Positions 41,920-52,079 of a stretch of 64,000 nucleotides of DNA are shown here, piece by piece. The position numbers were made by a program, and so were the translations under genes. The stretch covers positions 62,001 through 126,000 of the forward strand of contig CBDCPE010000003.1 in NCBI GenBank assembly GCA_965220055.1, written 5' to 3'. The stretch comes from Bin87 sp965220055 (GTDB lineage: Bacteria > Chloroflexota > Dehalococcoidia > Lucifugimonadales > UBA3495). The notes beneath the pieces are model-generated. The model was not told the origin of the DNA and ran no database searches. It saw only the letters and a list, made by a program, of their open reading frames with translations. How positions within the stretch are numbered: the stretch's first letter is position 1; each line of letters starts with the position of its first letter.

Positions 41920-43215
41920 ATGGTTAGTGGCACGAATTGGATGAGAAATCAGGAAGGCATGGGGATCTGGGAGCACCGAGGCAAGGTAGCCGTTGTAGGT
42001 TGGGGTCAGTCCCATATGGACCGGCGCTGGGACGGTGTGTCCCTGGACAGAAGTTGCGGCGGCTTGAGCAAGGAGGCATGCCTGAAGGCAATTGCGGATG
42101 CGGGCCTGTCGCTGGACGACATTGATGGGCTCATCACCAGCCCGGAGACCCGTGCGGAGCAGACCTGGGCCCCTCGCCCCTATTTTGACCCTCCCTACGA
42201 CACCGAAGATGGCCTGACCTATGCTTCAGCGGAGTGGATGCAGAGGGAGATGGGGTTCAAGAACGTAAAGTACCTCAAATCCGATGCACCCTACATCGGC
42301 CCGATGATGGGCCTAGCCGCTCAGGCGGTCGGTGATGGTTTATGCGAGACCGCTCTGGTATGGTACCCAATGGTCAACCTTGCCGGCCGGTACGGGCACA
42401 ATAACCCACAGAATATCAATCAGGAAGCCCCCGGGAATAGCGCCTTTTCCCTTCCGTGGGGTTATCAGAGCGGCGCCATGTTCAACAATCTGGTGATCTT
42501 CCAGCAGTACTGCAAGAAATACGGCAAGTCCCACGACGGACTGGCCGACCTCTGCTTGAACCTGCGCAGAAACGGCCTGAAGACTCCCTGGAGCTACTAC
42601 GCTCTGCACGAGCCCTATCAACTCACGCGGGAGGACTATCTGAACGGGCGTGTTATCGAGGAACCGCTGGTCATCTATGACTGCGACAGGCCGGTCAATA
42701 CCTCCGCGGCCTTCATCTTTACCACCGCCGAGCGTGCCAGGGACCTGAGGCAACAGCCGGTCTACGTCCTTAACCATGCCCAGAACGGTGGCAGGGGTAG
42801 GAGCACGATGTCGACCCTAGAAGAGCACCAGGAGGCGGTCGCCAGCCTGGCGCGGAAGATGTGGGAGGGTTCCGGTCTGGGCCCTGACGACGTTGATATT
42901 TTCAACCCGTACGACGGGTACCTCACGTTCACTCAGCAATTCCTGGAGGGTTTCCAGTGGCACGGGGTCAAGTGGGGAGAGGCCCACGACTTCTATGCCG
43001 ACGACATCAGGGTCGAAGGTCCCCATCCCTTCCTTTCAAGCGGCGGAAATAACGGAACGGGACGCAACCGCGCCGTCCTGTACGCTGACAGCATTCAGCA
43101 GCTTCGGGGAACGGCGGGTGCACGGCAGGTGACGGTGAAGGCCGAAACCGCCCTGGCGGGCTGCAATACGCCCGACAGTAACGGCTTCATGATGTTCAGC
43201 AAGTATCCGAACTAG
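41920..43215 (+). CDS. Thiolase-like (lipid-transfer protein type) acyl-CoA protein
   Basis: 431 residues from the ATG at 41920, after GAGGGAG; an upstream extension is not protein-like. The sequence GKVAVVGWGQSHMDR, SKEACLKAIADAGLSLDDIDGLITSP, and the C-terminal DDVDIFNPYDGYLTFTQQ...HPFLSSGGNNGTGRN fit thiolase-like proteins that pair with DUF35 proteins. The expected active Cys is not obvious, as in non-decarboxylating members. The stop codon is TAG at 43213-43215, exactly where IS630 copy B1 entered. Confidence 0.85.
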   Translation: MVSGTNWMRNQEGMGIWEHRGKVAVVGWGQSHMDRRWDGVSLDRSCGGLSKEACLKAIADAGLSLDDIDGLITSPETRAEQTWAPRPYFDPPYDTEDGLTYASAEWMQREMGFKNVKYLKSDAPYIGPMMGLAAQAVGDGLCETALVWYPMVNLAGRYGHNNPQNINQEAPGNSAFSLPWGYQSGAMFNNLVIFQQYCKKYGKSHDGLADLCLNLRRNGLKTPWSYYALHEPYQLTREDYLNGRVIEEPLVIYDCDRPVNTSAAFIFTTAERARDLRQQPVYVLNHAQNGGRGRSTMSTLEEHQEAVASLARKMWEGSGLGPDDVDIFNPYDGYLTFTQQFLEGFQWHGVKWGEAHDFYADDIRVEGPHPFLSSGGNNGTGRNRAVLYADSIQQLRGTAGARQVTVKAETALAGCNTPDSNGFMMFSKYPN

Positions 43216-44446
43216 TATTCGGTCAAACCTGTATCGACAGATACGGCGGGAGGTGAGCCGGAGTGGCTACGCTGAGTAGCAATCAGCGGTGCGGGAGGTG
43301 CGGCATCCATGGTTCAGGAGAAGTACGGGGTACAGTTGACGGTGGAGGAACGAGCCGGGCTCCGACAATTGATACGAAGCGGCCAGCGTTCCGCACGGGT
43401 AATCACTCGGGCGCGCATCCTGCTCCGGACTGAGGAAGGGTGGCGCGTCCCAGGTGGTGGCGGCCTTGGACACGTCGCCGCGCACGGTGTTCCGCACCGA
43501 ACGGCGGTACGCCGAGGAAGGATTGGACGGCGTGCTGCACGACCATCCCCAAGCCAACCGGTATCGTAAGCTGGACGACAAAGGTGAAGCCCACCTGATT
43601 GCCCTGGCATGCAGCGCTGCGCCCGAAGGCCATGACCACTGAGCCCTTGACCAGTTATCCTGCGCTTGCTGGCCGACCAGGCGGTGGAGTTGGGGTTGGT
43701 GGAATCGTTGTCATACGAGACGGTGCGTCTGCGGCTGAAAAAACATCCTCCAGCCGTGGCGGAAGCAGCAGTGGTGCATCCCCAAGGTGAACGGGGAGTT
43801 TGTGGCGGCCATGGAGGACGTGCTGGACCTCTATGGGGAACCCTACGACCCCCACCGGCCGGTGGTGTGCTTTGACGAGACCTCCACCCAACTGTTGGCC
43901 GATGTGCGAACACCGCTGCCCGCCCAACCGGGACGACCGCGGCGTCAGGACTACGCGTACCGCCGGGCGGGCACCCGCAACATGTTCCTGACCTGCGAAC
44001 CCCTGGCCGGTTGGCGCCACCTAGCCATCACCGAACGCCGCACCATGCCGGACTTTGCCCACCAGATGCGGTGGCTGGTGGATGTGGCCTATCCTAACGC
44101 TCCGGTGGTACGGGTGGTGCTCGACAATCTGAACACCCACCGCATGGCTGCGCTTTACGAGGCCTTCCCGCCGCTGAGGCCAGGCGCATCGTGAAACGCC
44201 TCGAGTTTCACCACACTCCCAAGCACGCCAGTTGGCTGAATATGGCGGAGATTGAGTTCAGCGTCTTGACCCGAGCTTGCCTCCAGGGGCGCAATCCCGA
44301 CGAACCTGCCCTGCAACGGGCCATCGGCGTCTATGAGTCCGAGCGTAACGCTAGGAAAGCCACCATCGACTGGCGGTTCAGCACCCAGGACGCCCGAAAC
44401 AAACTGCAGCGATTTTATCCCTGCTACTCCAACATTGACTGAGTAC
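43215..44446 (+). pseudogene. IS630-family element type B, copy 1, decayed transposase
   Basis: 1232 bases between TA at 43213-43214 and TA at 44447-44448; the right end reads ATTGACTGAGTAC against GTATTCGGTCAA at the left. The transposase is broken: the early frame (MVQEKYGVQLTVEERAG...) shifts near 43445, again near 43640-43660 (an insertion relative to copy B2), and at the A-run near 43738 (six A against seven in copy B2). The C-terminal DDE part (VCFDETSTQ..., VVLDNLNTHRM, TPKHASWLNMAEIEF) is still readable at 43787-44442. The host target was the thiolase stop codon. Confidence 0.85.
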
Positions 44447-44667
44447 TAGAATGCAGCCCAGCGGAGCGGATTCATTGCCCGCGGCTCTGTCGCTATCAGA
44501 TTAAGGGGAAAGCCACCGGATGTTTCGTGCCGTTTTCCCCTGACTCAAGTACTCAATCAACGCGGTAATGAAAGGCGTAGAGGCGATGCAGTTTGGGCCG
44601 GCGTGTCATCCATTTCCGCAACATCTGACATGCTGGATCCCGAGAACCAAACCGGGGTACAGAATGC

Positions 44668-45869
44668 TCAGGTTCCCCACGACAGGACCCAGGTATAAGC
44701 CGACCTTTTGGCGATTATCCAATGGCCTTCAGGGATGAATTTCGGATGGCTGAAGAACGCACTGATATGTAAATCGAGAATCGAAGGATGACCCATCTGA
44801 TCCCATTGATCAAGAAGTTCATTCAACTGATCATAAGCCGTGTCATTCCCGTAAACCACCACTTGTTCAGGGGACCTGTCTGATATCAAAGCGGCACTCA
44901 ACCTGTCGAGGTCGATCAGGCCATAATCGAAACCGTGAAACAGCGTGGCCTCAGACGATGAATAAACGCTGAAGATTCTTGGGGGAAACCGTAAGGAACA
45001 TGTAAAGGCCGGAGAAAATGTCCTGAGTATGAAACTGGCCTTCCAGTGAACGCCCGGTCTCGCGGAGGCTAGCATCTTGAGCAAACAGTCGGTTCAAATC
45101 TCGACGGCGATCTAGGTCGTACCAGTCCAATGCTATGGCCATTTGCGGGGAGTCGTTGGGGGGATCACCAATTGGAAATAGCCCTCGGTTCGTTGCCAAA
45201 TCCCGCGAATCGGGATGAACGTACATAGTGACGCAGACAAGCCTTTGAGTTCACCATCGCGCTTTTCAAGCGCCACACTTAAACGGTATCCTTTGAACCA
45301 TAGTGGCACTACCATTATCCCGCCATCCCTCAACTGATCGACCCAATGGGGTGAAACATCGTAGGCGCCGACGGTAACGATAATACGGTCATAGGGCTGG
45401 TCTGCGGAAAACCCCTCGAACCGTCCTCGCATATACATTTGACATTGTCGTACCCAGTTTTCGATAGGTTGCCGGCGGCCTCATCCACGATGTCCTGGTC
45501 AATGTCCACAGTTATGACGCTGCCGTTGTCGCCGACAATGTGAGCCAAGATAGCCGCGTTGTAGCCAGTACCGGAACCTATTTCCAGCACCCGCGAGCCA
45601 AGCTCCAAGCCCAATTGCTCGATCATTATAGCCATCATCGTAGGCTGAGTTGAAGAACTGATGGGTGTTCCCTGGTCCCAACGAATAAAAATGGGTTGGC
45701 CTGAATAGGCGGTAGCGACATCGACTCGTGGGACAAATAAATGCCGCGGCACATTTTCGAAGGCTTGCCGCACTGCCTCGCTGCTGATGGCGCCCTGCTC
45801 AACGAGGTCTTCGACCAGTACGTCTCGTAAGTGGTCGGCTTGATCTTGTAGTCCTGCTTCGGTGGGCAT
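44668..45869 (-). pseudogene. FxLD-system-type methyltransferase, frameshifted
   Basis: Four minus-strand frames join into about 400 codons beginning MPTEAGLQDQADHLRDVL at 45869 with GGAGGAGCG upstream. The first part matches protein-isoaspartate-methyltransferase-like enzymes of the FxLD group: VPRHLFVPRVDVATAYSG, VLEIGSGTGYNAAILA (SAM motif), VITVDIDQD. Then YDRIIVTVGAYDVSPHW follows in the next frame after a G/T run near 45410; two more shifts occur near 45200 and 44960. FxLD-type enzymes are found with lanthipeptide-like clusters in Actinobacteria; no precursor or cyclase is seen here. Gene order and length fit a single decayed gene; assembly error is possible. Confidence 0.7.
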
Positions 45870-46134
45870 GCAGCGCTCCTCCTGGCTCGGCGTCAAAATG
45901 GGGGCGGCTGAAAGGCGGATTGGGGCTCGCAAGCATTTCAAAACTTCTCATTATCTTACGATTTCAGATTGTGCAAAGCGGGTTGACATTTCCGCAACCC
46001 GATGTCTCACTGAGCGCGGCGGCGGGCCTTTCCGCAATCAAATCACCCTCAATTCTGATTTGAAACTGCACTCGGTGGCTTTCTCCAAAGGGCGAACGCC
46101 GCCGCATGTGCACGTGAGCTGGATGATATGCCCG

Positions 46135-47310
46135 TTACATTTTCGGGCCATCAAACCCCAGGAGCTCACCGCCCAACCCGTTCCCTTTAGCTTGGACAAG
46201 CACTTTGAAGTCACCATAGTCATTCGAGTCCACCAGGGTCATCATGGCCATACGGCTCAGTTCCGTTCGGGCTGCGGATAGACCTTGCATCTGGAGGGCA
46301 TCGAGGAACGAGAAGAAACCAAGGTTCGTCAGGAACTGGCTCTGTAGAGCGTAGCCCACGGTAGCCAGACCGTGCCGTTCACCCATTCGCATGAGGGACG
46401 TGAAGTCCACCTGGCAGGTAATGTCCTGTAGCCCGATGTGCTGGTATGAGTCGCTGCTGACGACGTGTCGATTGAAACAGATCAGCGTACCCTGGGCATT
46501 CTGGGACGAGTAGAGGTCAGTGGCCAGTTGACCGTAGTCGATAGTGAGAACAAACCCGCGGTCCAAGGCTCTGGAAATCTGGCCAGTCCAGTCTTCCATG
46601 GCCAAGTTCACCTCACCTCGATACCCTTCCGTCAAGGACAAGCCCAAGCCGGTCAGCCTCTGTTTGATGCGGGGTGAGGATGGCTCGTCCAGTACTTCGG
46701 TGAGATTGCCCCCCGCCGATGTGACGAAGACTTCCTTGACTCCTCCACCCTGGATGGCGAACCGATGGACCGGGAAGTTGTCGATCAATTCGTTACACAG
46801 GATACAACCAACGACATTTCGGAACGCCCGAAGTCCTGCGGTTTTAACTCGTTGGATTCCCGGAATCGTGTCTTGCCTGCCTGAGGGTATCCCATCTCCA
46901 GTCTTGTTGGCCCAGTCAAAGGTGAGGTCAGGTGATTGGAGCCATCCAGGCTCGTAGTCTACAGCGACATAGTAAAGCGCTTGAGCGAACTTGGGGTCCA
47001 TCCTCCGGCAGGCATCCACGATGGATTGAGCCAAAATGCCATCGCCGGAACCCACCTCGATCAGGTGGAAAACGGGAGGGTCTCCGAGGAGGTGCCACAT
47101 CTGCTCCAGTTGCCGTGCGATCAGGGCACCGAAAACCGGGTGGCTCGTGGAGGAGGTTCCGAAATGGGTGCTGATCCTGTTGCCCCGGGCAGAGTAAAAG
47201 CCTCCACTGGGCGAGTACAGGCAAACTTGCATGAACCGAGCGAATGTAATTCGCCCGTTCTTTTGAATTAGATCTCTGATCTCCTGGTCAACCGCTGAGC
47301 GCAACGTCAT
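46135..47310 (-). CDS. NDUFAF7/MidA-like SAM-dependent methyltransferase
   Basis: 391 residues. The DUF185/Methyltransf_28 pattern is clear: GRITFARFMQVCLYSPSGGFYS, HPVFGALIARQLEQMWHLL, VEVGSGDGILAQSIV (SAM motif), CNELIDNFPVHRF, and LTIDYG. Eukaryotic relatives methylate an arginine in complex I; the bacterial role is less clear. It is intact, unlike its neighbour, and lies upstream of it on the same strand with a 266-base gap that shows no gene. Confidence 0.85.
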   Translation of the reverse strand: MTLRSAVDQEIRDLIQKNGRITFARFMQVCLYSPSGGFYSARGNRISTHFGTSSTSHPVFGALIARQLEQMWHLLGDPPVFHLIEVGSGDGILAQSIVDACRRMDPKFAQALYYVAVDYEPGWLQSPDLTFDWANKTGDGIPSGRQDTIPGIQRVKTAGLRAFRNVVGCILCNELIDNFPVHRFAIQGGGVKEVFVTSAGGNLTEVLDEPSSPRIKQRLTGLGLSLTEGYRGEVNLAMEDWTGQISRALDRGFVLTIDYGQLATDLYSSQNAQGTLICFNRHVVSSDSYQHIGLQDITCQVDFTSLMRMGERHGLATVGYALQSQFLTNLGFFSFLDALQMQGLSAARTELSRMAMMTLVDSNDYGDFKVLVQAKGNGLGGELLGFDGPKM

Positions 47311-47424
47311 CTCCCAGAACGGCTAAGATTCCCTAGCTCCTTAAGCAAGCTTGTCAAATGGCAACTGCGTTTGGGCAGTCCATCCGATTATGACATCATT
47401 CGCGTATGGCGGAACAGCTAGTAC

Positions 47425-48563
47425 TCAATCAATCTTGGAATAGCAGGGATAAAATCGCTGCAGTTTGTGTCTGGCGTCCTGAGTGGTGAACCGCCAGTTG
47501 ATGGTGGTTCCCTTAGCGTTACGCTCAGTCTCATAGGCGTTGATTGCCCGGTGCAGGGCAAGTTCGTCGGGATTGCGCCCCTGGAGACAAGCCCGGGTCA
47601 ACACGCTGAATTCAATCTCCGCCATATTCAGCCAGCTGGCGTGTTTGGGCGTGTGGTGAAACTCCAGTCGCTTCACGATGCGCCGCGCCTCAGCAGCCGG
47701 AAAGGTCTCGTAAAGAGAAGCCATGCGGTGGGTGTTCAGGTTGTCGAGCACCACCCGTACCCCCGGAGCGTGGGGATAGGCCACATCCACCAGCCAGCGC
47801 ATCTGGTGGGCGAAGTCCACCATAGTGCGCCGTTCGGTGATCGCCACGTGGCGCCAGCCCGCCAGAGGCTCGCAGGTCAAGAAGAGATTGCGGGTGCCGC
47901 CGCGCCGATACTCGTAGTCCTGGCGTCGCGGGCGTCCCGGCTGGGCGGGCAGTGGCGGTCGGGTATCGGCCAGCAGTTGGGTGGAGGTCTCGTCGAAGCA
48001 CACCACCGGCCGGTCGGGATTGTTCATAACAGAGTTGTCGGGTTCGGCGTAGCGGTCCAGCACGTCCTCCATGGCCGCCACGAACTCCCCGTTCACCTTG
48101 GGGATGCACCACTGTTGCTTCCGCCACGGCTGGAGGATGTTTTTTTGAGCCGCAGCCGCACCGTCTCATACGACAGGCTTTCCACCAACCCCAACTCCAC
48201 CGCCTGGTCGGCCAGCAACCGCAGGGTCCAGTGGTCATGGCCCTCGAGCGCATCACTGCACGCCAAGGCAATCAGGTAGGCTTCGCCACGATCATCCAAC
48301 TTCCGGTACCGATTGGCTTGAGGATGGTCGTGCAGCACGCCATCCAGTCCCTCCTCAGCGTAGCGCCGTTTGGTGCGTAACACCGTGCGCGGCGACGTGT
48401 CCAGCGCTGCCGCCACCTGGCTCGCGCTCCATCCTTCGTCAGTCCGGAGCAAGATGCGCGCCCGAGTGATTACCCGTGCGGAATGCTGGCCGCTTCGGAT
48501 CAATTGCCGCAGCCGTTCCTGCTCCTCCGATGTCAACTGTACCCTGTATTTCTCCTGAACCAT
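47425..48563 (-). CDS. IS630-family transposase made by -1 frameshift
   Basis: The first frame starts at 48563 (MVQEKYRVQLTSEEQERLRQL), carries the helix-turn-helix (SASQVAAALDTSPRTVLRTKRRYAEEG), and runs to 48093. A seven-A run at 48140-48146 lies where the downstream frame should join: a -1 slip turns KKTSSS into KKNILQPWRKQQWCIPKVNGEF, which continues to the DDE core (VVCFDETSTQ, VVLDNLNTHRM, SWLNMAEIEF). The slip makes 1140 coding bases, 379 residues, the usual length. The intact frames suggest it is functional. Confidence 0.82.
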
Positions 48564-48570
48564 GGATCCT

Positions 48571-48611
48571 GCACCTCCCGCACCTCCCGCACCTCCTGCA
48601 CCTCCTGCACC
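48571..48611. repeat. 9-bp tandem repeat beside IS630 transposase start
   Basis: About four and a half copies of GCACCTCCY lie just upstream of the transposase start in copy B2. The same place in copy B1 has only one to two copies. The expansion is therefore after the two copies separated. Confidence 0.65.
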
Positions 48612-48754
48612 GCTGTTTCCCAGTCAGTGTAGGGACACTGCTCCACATCACCTCATATACGCCAATGCACGTTTGACTCAATACTAGTGCTCGAGCGCGG
48701 GAGTTCTTGCCGACGACAGCCGGGCCCGGCGGGTGGATGTGTCCACACCGCCGA

Positions 48755-49985
48755 TCACATCGATCCTGACGCCGTTGGCGTAGCCCATCAAGAATCATCG
48801 ATTTGTCGAACCGCCGTACCCGTAAGGGATCCAAGCAACGTAAATAGGCCCTTCAGCGGCCCCTGTTGCTGTTCACAGAAACGCGGACTTAGCTGGACTT
48901 TGCGCAACATTTAGAAGAAATATAAAGACCGGGTAAGCTGGCTTGACCCATATCTCATTAAAGGCCCAGCCATGCGCACCCTGCCCGATGCCATCGTATC
49001 TCTGCGCCTTCCCTGCGTAACGCTGTTTACCAACCCAACCTGGCGGAAAGCCCAGGTGCTGCTGGTGGGCGCGATCCTGACCCCGGGCCACGCACCGTGG
49101 CTGCGGCGCGGCGCGTCATGGGCCGCAGCGACCCACAGGACTACGCCGGCTACCATGAGGTGCTCAATCGGGCGGTGTGGTCGCCTGGTGAGGCGGCCCG
49201 CGTCCTGCTGCTGCTGCTCCAGCACCTGGATCACAGCGACGGCCCGCTGATCTGCGGCATACGAACCTTTTACCAATCACGAAACCCTGGAACGGCGTCG
49301 CGGTCCTCAGATCAAGGGTCGGGGCAGCTACCGGGACGCGGTGCGTTCCAGCCGCAGCTACGTGGTCAAGGCCAGCGGTCGGCCCGGGATTTCTCTGCTG
49401 TGGCTGGGCCAGGTACCCTGGGCCGGACGCCATTTCCTTGACCCGGATGGGCTACTTGGGGCCTTGCCGGTGCTCACGGTGCTGGCGCCATCGGCGCGGT
49501 ACTACCACCAGCCGGGTACCACCAGCCGGGATGCCGCCACAAAAAGCGCACCGACTGGGCGCGGCAGATGATCTTGCAGCTGCGCCGCTGGCTGCCGCAG
49601 CGCCCACTGGTGCTGGTGGGCGACCACGGCTACGCCGTCCTGGACCTGCTCCACTCTGGACCTGCTCCACTGCTGCTAGTCCCTGGCCCCGCCGGTAACC
49701 CTCATCGCCAGATTGCAGCGGGACGCGGCCCGCGATGCGCCCGCGCCGCCTCGTCAACCGGGTCAGCACGCTCGCCCCCCGCGGCAAGGCGCGCGGCGAC
49801 CCTCGCTCCAAGCCCTCCTTGACCAGGCCAACGTGACCTGGGCAGCGCCACAGTGGCCTGGTATGACGGCACCACCCGCACCGTGGAACTCACCTCCAAG
49901 ACGCCGGTCTGGTACCGCTCCGGCAAACCTCCCGTCCTGATTTGCTGGGGGTTGATCCGCGATCCCCAGGGCGCCTGCACTCCGC
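48755..49985 (+). pseudogene. IS701-type transposase relic, tandem copy 1
   Basis: Frame fragments starting at 48972 (MRTLPDAIVSLRLPCVTLFTNPTWRKAQ) and continuing in shifted phases (YHEVLNRAVWSPGEAARVLLLLL; SRSYVVKASGRPG..LGQVPWAGRHFL; LRRWLPQRPLVLVGDHGYAVLDLL) align in order with the intact IS701-type transposase at 54005-55369. Several frameshifts and an altered middle make it non-functional. The whole unit repeats with a period of 1231 bases in copy 2. Confidence 0.8.
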
Positions 49986-51275
49986 TCACATCGGTCCTGA
50001 CGCCGTTGGCGTAGCCCATCAAGAATCATCGATTTGTCGAACCGCCGTACCCGTAAGGGATCCAAGCAACGTAAATAGGCCCTTCAGCGGCCCCTGTTGC
50101 TGTTCACAGAAACGCGGACTTAGCTGGACTTTGCGCAACATTTAGAAGAAATATAAAGACCGGGTAAGCTGGCTTGACCCATATCTCATTAAAGGCCCAG
50201 CCATGCGCACCCTGCCCGATGCCATCGTATCTCTGCGCCTTCCCTGCGTAACGCTGTTTACCAACCCAACCTGGCGGAAAGCCCAGGTGCTGCTGGTGGG
50301 CGCGATCCTGACCCCGGGCCACGCACCGTGGCTGCGGCGCGGCGCGTCATGGGCCGCAGCGACCCACAGGACTACGCCGGCTACCATGAGGTGCTCAATC
50401 GGGCGGTGTGGTCGCCTGGTGAGGCGGCCCGCGTCCTGCTGCTGCTGCTCCAGCACCTGGATCACAGCGACGGCCCGCTGATCTGCGGCATACGAACCTT
50501 TTACCAATCACGAAACCCTGGAACGGCGTCGCGGTCCTCAGATCCAAGGGTCGGGGCAGCTACCGGGACGCGGTGCGTTCCAGCCGCAGCTACGTGGTCA
50601 AGGCCAGCGGTCGGCCCGGGATTTCTCTGCTGTGGCTGGGCCAGGTACCCTGGGCCGGACGCCATTTCCTTGACCCGGATGGGCTACTTGGGGCCTTGCC
50701 GGTGCTCACGGTGCTGGCGCCATCGGCGCGGTACTACCACCAGCCGGGTACCACCAGCCGGGATGCCGCCACAAAAAGCGCACCGACTGGGCGCGGCAGA
50801 TGATCTTGCAGCTGCGCCGCTGGCTGCCGCAGCGCCCACTGGTGCTGGTGGGCGACAACGGCTACGCCGTCCTGGACCTGCTCCACTCTGGACCTGCTCC
50901 ACTGCTGCTAGTCCCTGGCCCCGCCGGTAACCCTCATCGCCAGATTGCGGCGGGACGCGGCCCGCGATGCGCCCGCGCCGCCTCGTCAACCGGGTCAGCA
51001 CGCTCGCCCCCGCGGAAAGGCGCGCGGCGACCCTCGCTCCAAGCCCTCCTTGACCAGGCCAACGTGAGGTGGGCCAGCGCCACAGTGGCCTGGTATGACG
51101 GCACCACCCGCACCGTGGAACTCACCTCCACAGTGGAACTCACCTCCGAGACGGCGGTCTGGTACCGCTCCGGCAAACCTCCCGTCCTCATTTGCTGGGG
51201 GTTGATCCGCGATCCCCAGGGCGCCTGCACTCGCAGGCTTTGCTCGGTACCGACCCCGGTGTCCCGCGTCAACTA
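49986..51275 (+). pseudogene. IS701-type transposase relic, tandem copy 2, 5' part
   Basis: A nearly identical copy of 48755-49985, with few differences: one extra C near 50543, A for C near 50856, an 18-base duplication (CTCCACAGTGGAACTCAC) near 51120, and others. It continues past the end of copy 1 into TRRLCSVPTPV-like sequence (compare LLCTDVAAEP in the intact gene) and is then cut by the IS21 element. Its 3' remainder is at 53660-53989 and 55444-55520. Confidence 0.8.
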
Positions 51276-51296
51276 AATATGCCGAATTATCGTCGA

Positions 51297-52079
51297 TTAG
51301 TTTTGCCGGTTCACCTCCTCTACCTGGCCCCGTTGCTGGGCGGCGTCGGTGCGGTAGCTGGGCACGGCAAACTCCAGTATCACGGAGTGGTGCACCACCC
51401 GGTCGATGGCCGCGGCGGTGGCCATGGGGTTGGCGAAGCTGCGCTCCCACTCCGAGAAGACCAGGTTGGACGTGATGCCCAACGACCTCCGTTCGTAGCG
51501 TTCGGCGATGAGGGTGAAGAGGACCTCAGACTCCTCGGCGCCCTGGGGCAGGTAGCCCAGGTCGTCCAGGAGCAGGAAGTCGAAGTTGTCCAGCCTCCGC
51601 AGCCGGCGAGGCAGGTCGAAGTCGCGCTTGGCGGCCAGCAAATCCTGCACCAGGCGGTAGGCTGGGGCGAAGAGGACGGAGCAGCCGGCTTCCACCAGGC
51701 GGTGGCCCAGGGCGCAGAGCGCGTGGGTCTTGCCGGTGCCGGGAAGTCCGAAGGCCAGCACGTTGACGCCGCCATCTACGAAGCTGCCCTGGGCCAGGTG
51801 ATCCAGTTGCTGTCTGAGCGCCAGGGGCATCCGGTGGTGCTCGAAGGTCTCCCAGGTCTTGCCCGCGGGCAGCCGGGACGCCTGACGCAGCCGATCGATG
51901 CGCCGGTGGCGGCGATCCTCGGCTTCCTGCTCCAGCACCTCCAGGAAGGTGGGCAGGGCATCGCCGTGGCCCGCGGCGGTGAAACGGGCCACCGACTGGG
52001 CACCCATGGTGGGCAGCTTGAATTGGTGGCACAACTGGCCGATGCGCTCCGGTATGACGCTGGTGTCGGTGTCCATCAT
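51297..52079 (-). CDS. istB: IS21 helper ATPase IstB
   Basis: 260 residues from the ATG at 52079, overlapping the istA stop. A DnaC-like AAA+ ATPase: Walker A in GLPGTGKTHAL, Walker B in FLLLDDLGYLPQ, and the sensor region ERRSLGITSNLVFSEW. IstB assembles on DNA and activates the IstA transposase. A longer frame upstream overlaps istA and is a shadow. Confidence 0.92.
   Translation of the reverse strand: MMDTDTSVIPERIGQLCHQFKLPTMGAQSVARFTAAGHGDALPTFLEVLEQEAEDRRHRRIDRLRQASRLPAGKTWETFEHHRMPLALRQQLDHLAQGSFVDGGVNVLAFGLPGTGKTHALCALGHRLVEAGCSVLFAPAYRLVQDLLAAKRDFDLPRRLRRLDNFDFLLLDDLGYLPQGAEESEVLFTLIAERYERRSLGITSNLVFSEWERSFANPMATAAAIDRVVHHSVILEFAVPSYRTDAAQQRGQVEEVNRQN

Larger units (their letters stand above)
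47421..48684 (-). mobile_element. IS630-family element type B, copy 2
   Basis: 1264 bases between TA at 47419-47420 and TA at 48685-48686. The ends, GTACTCAATCAA and TTGACTCAATAC, are imperfect inverted repeats. It matches copy B1 along its length but its genes are intact apart from a single expected frameshift. It contains an extra 9-base tandem repeat near its left-gene start. Confidence 0.87.

Noticed and set aside
45870..46134. FxLD-type precursor peptide between the two methyltransferases
   Set aside because: No short frame with an F-x-L-D motif or Cys/Ser/Thr-rich core was found on either strand.
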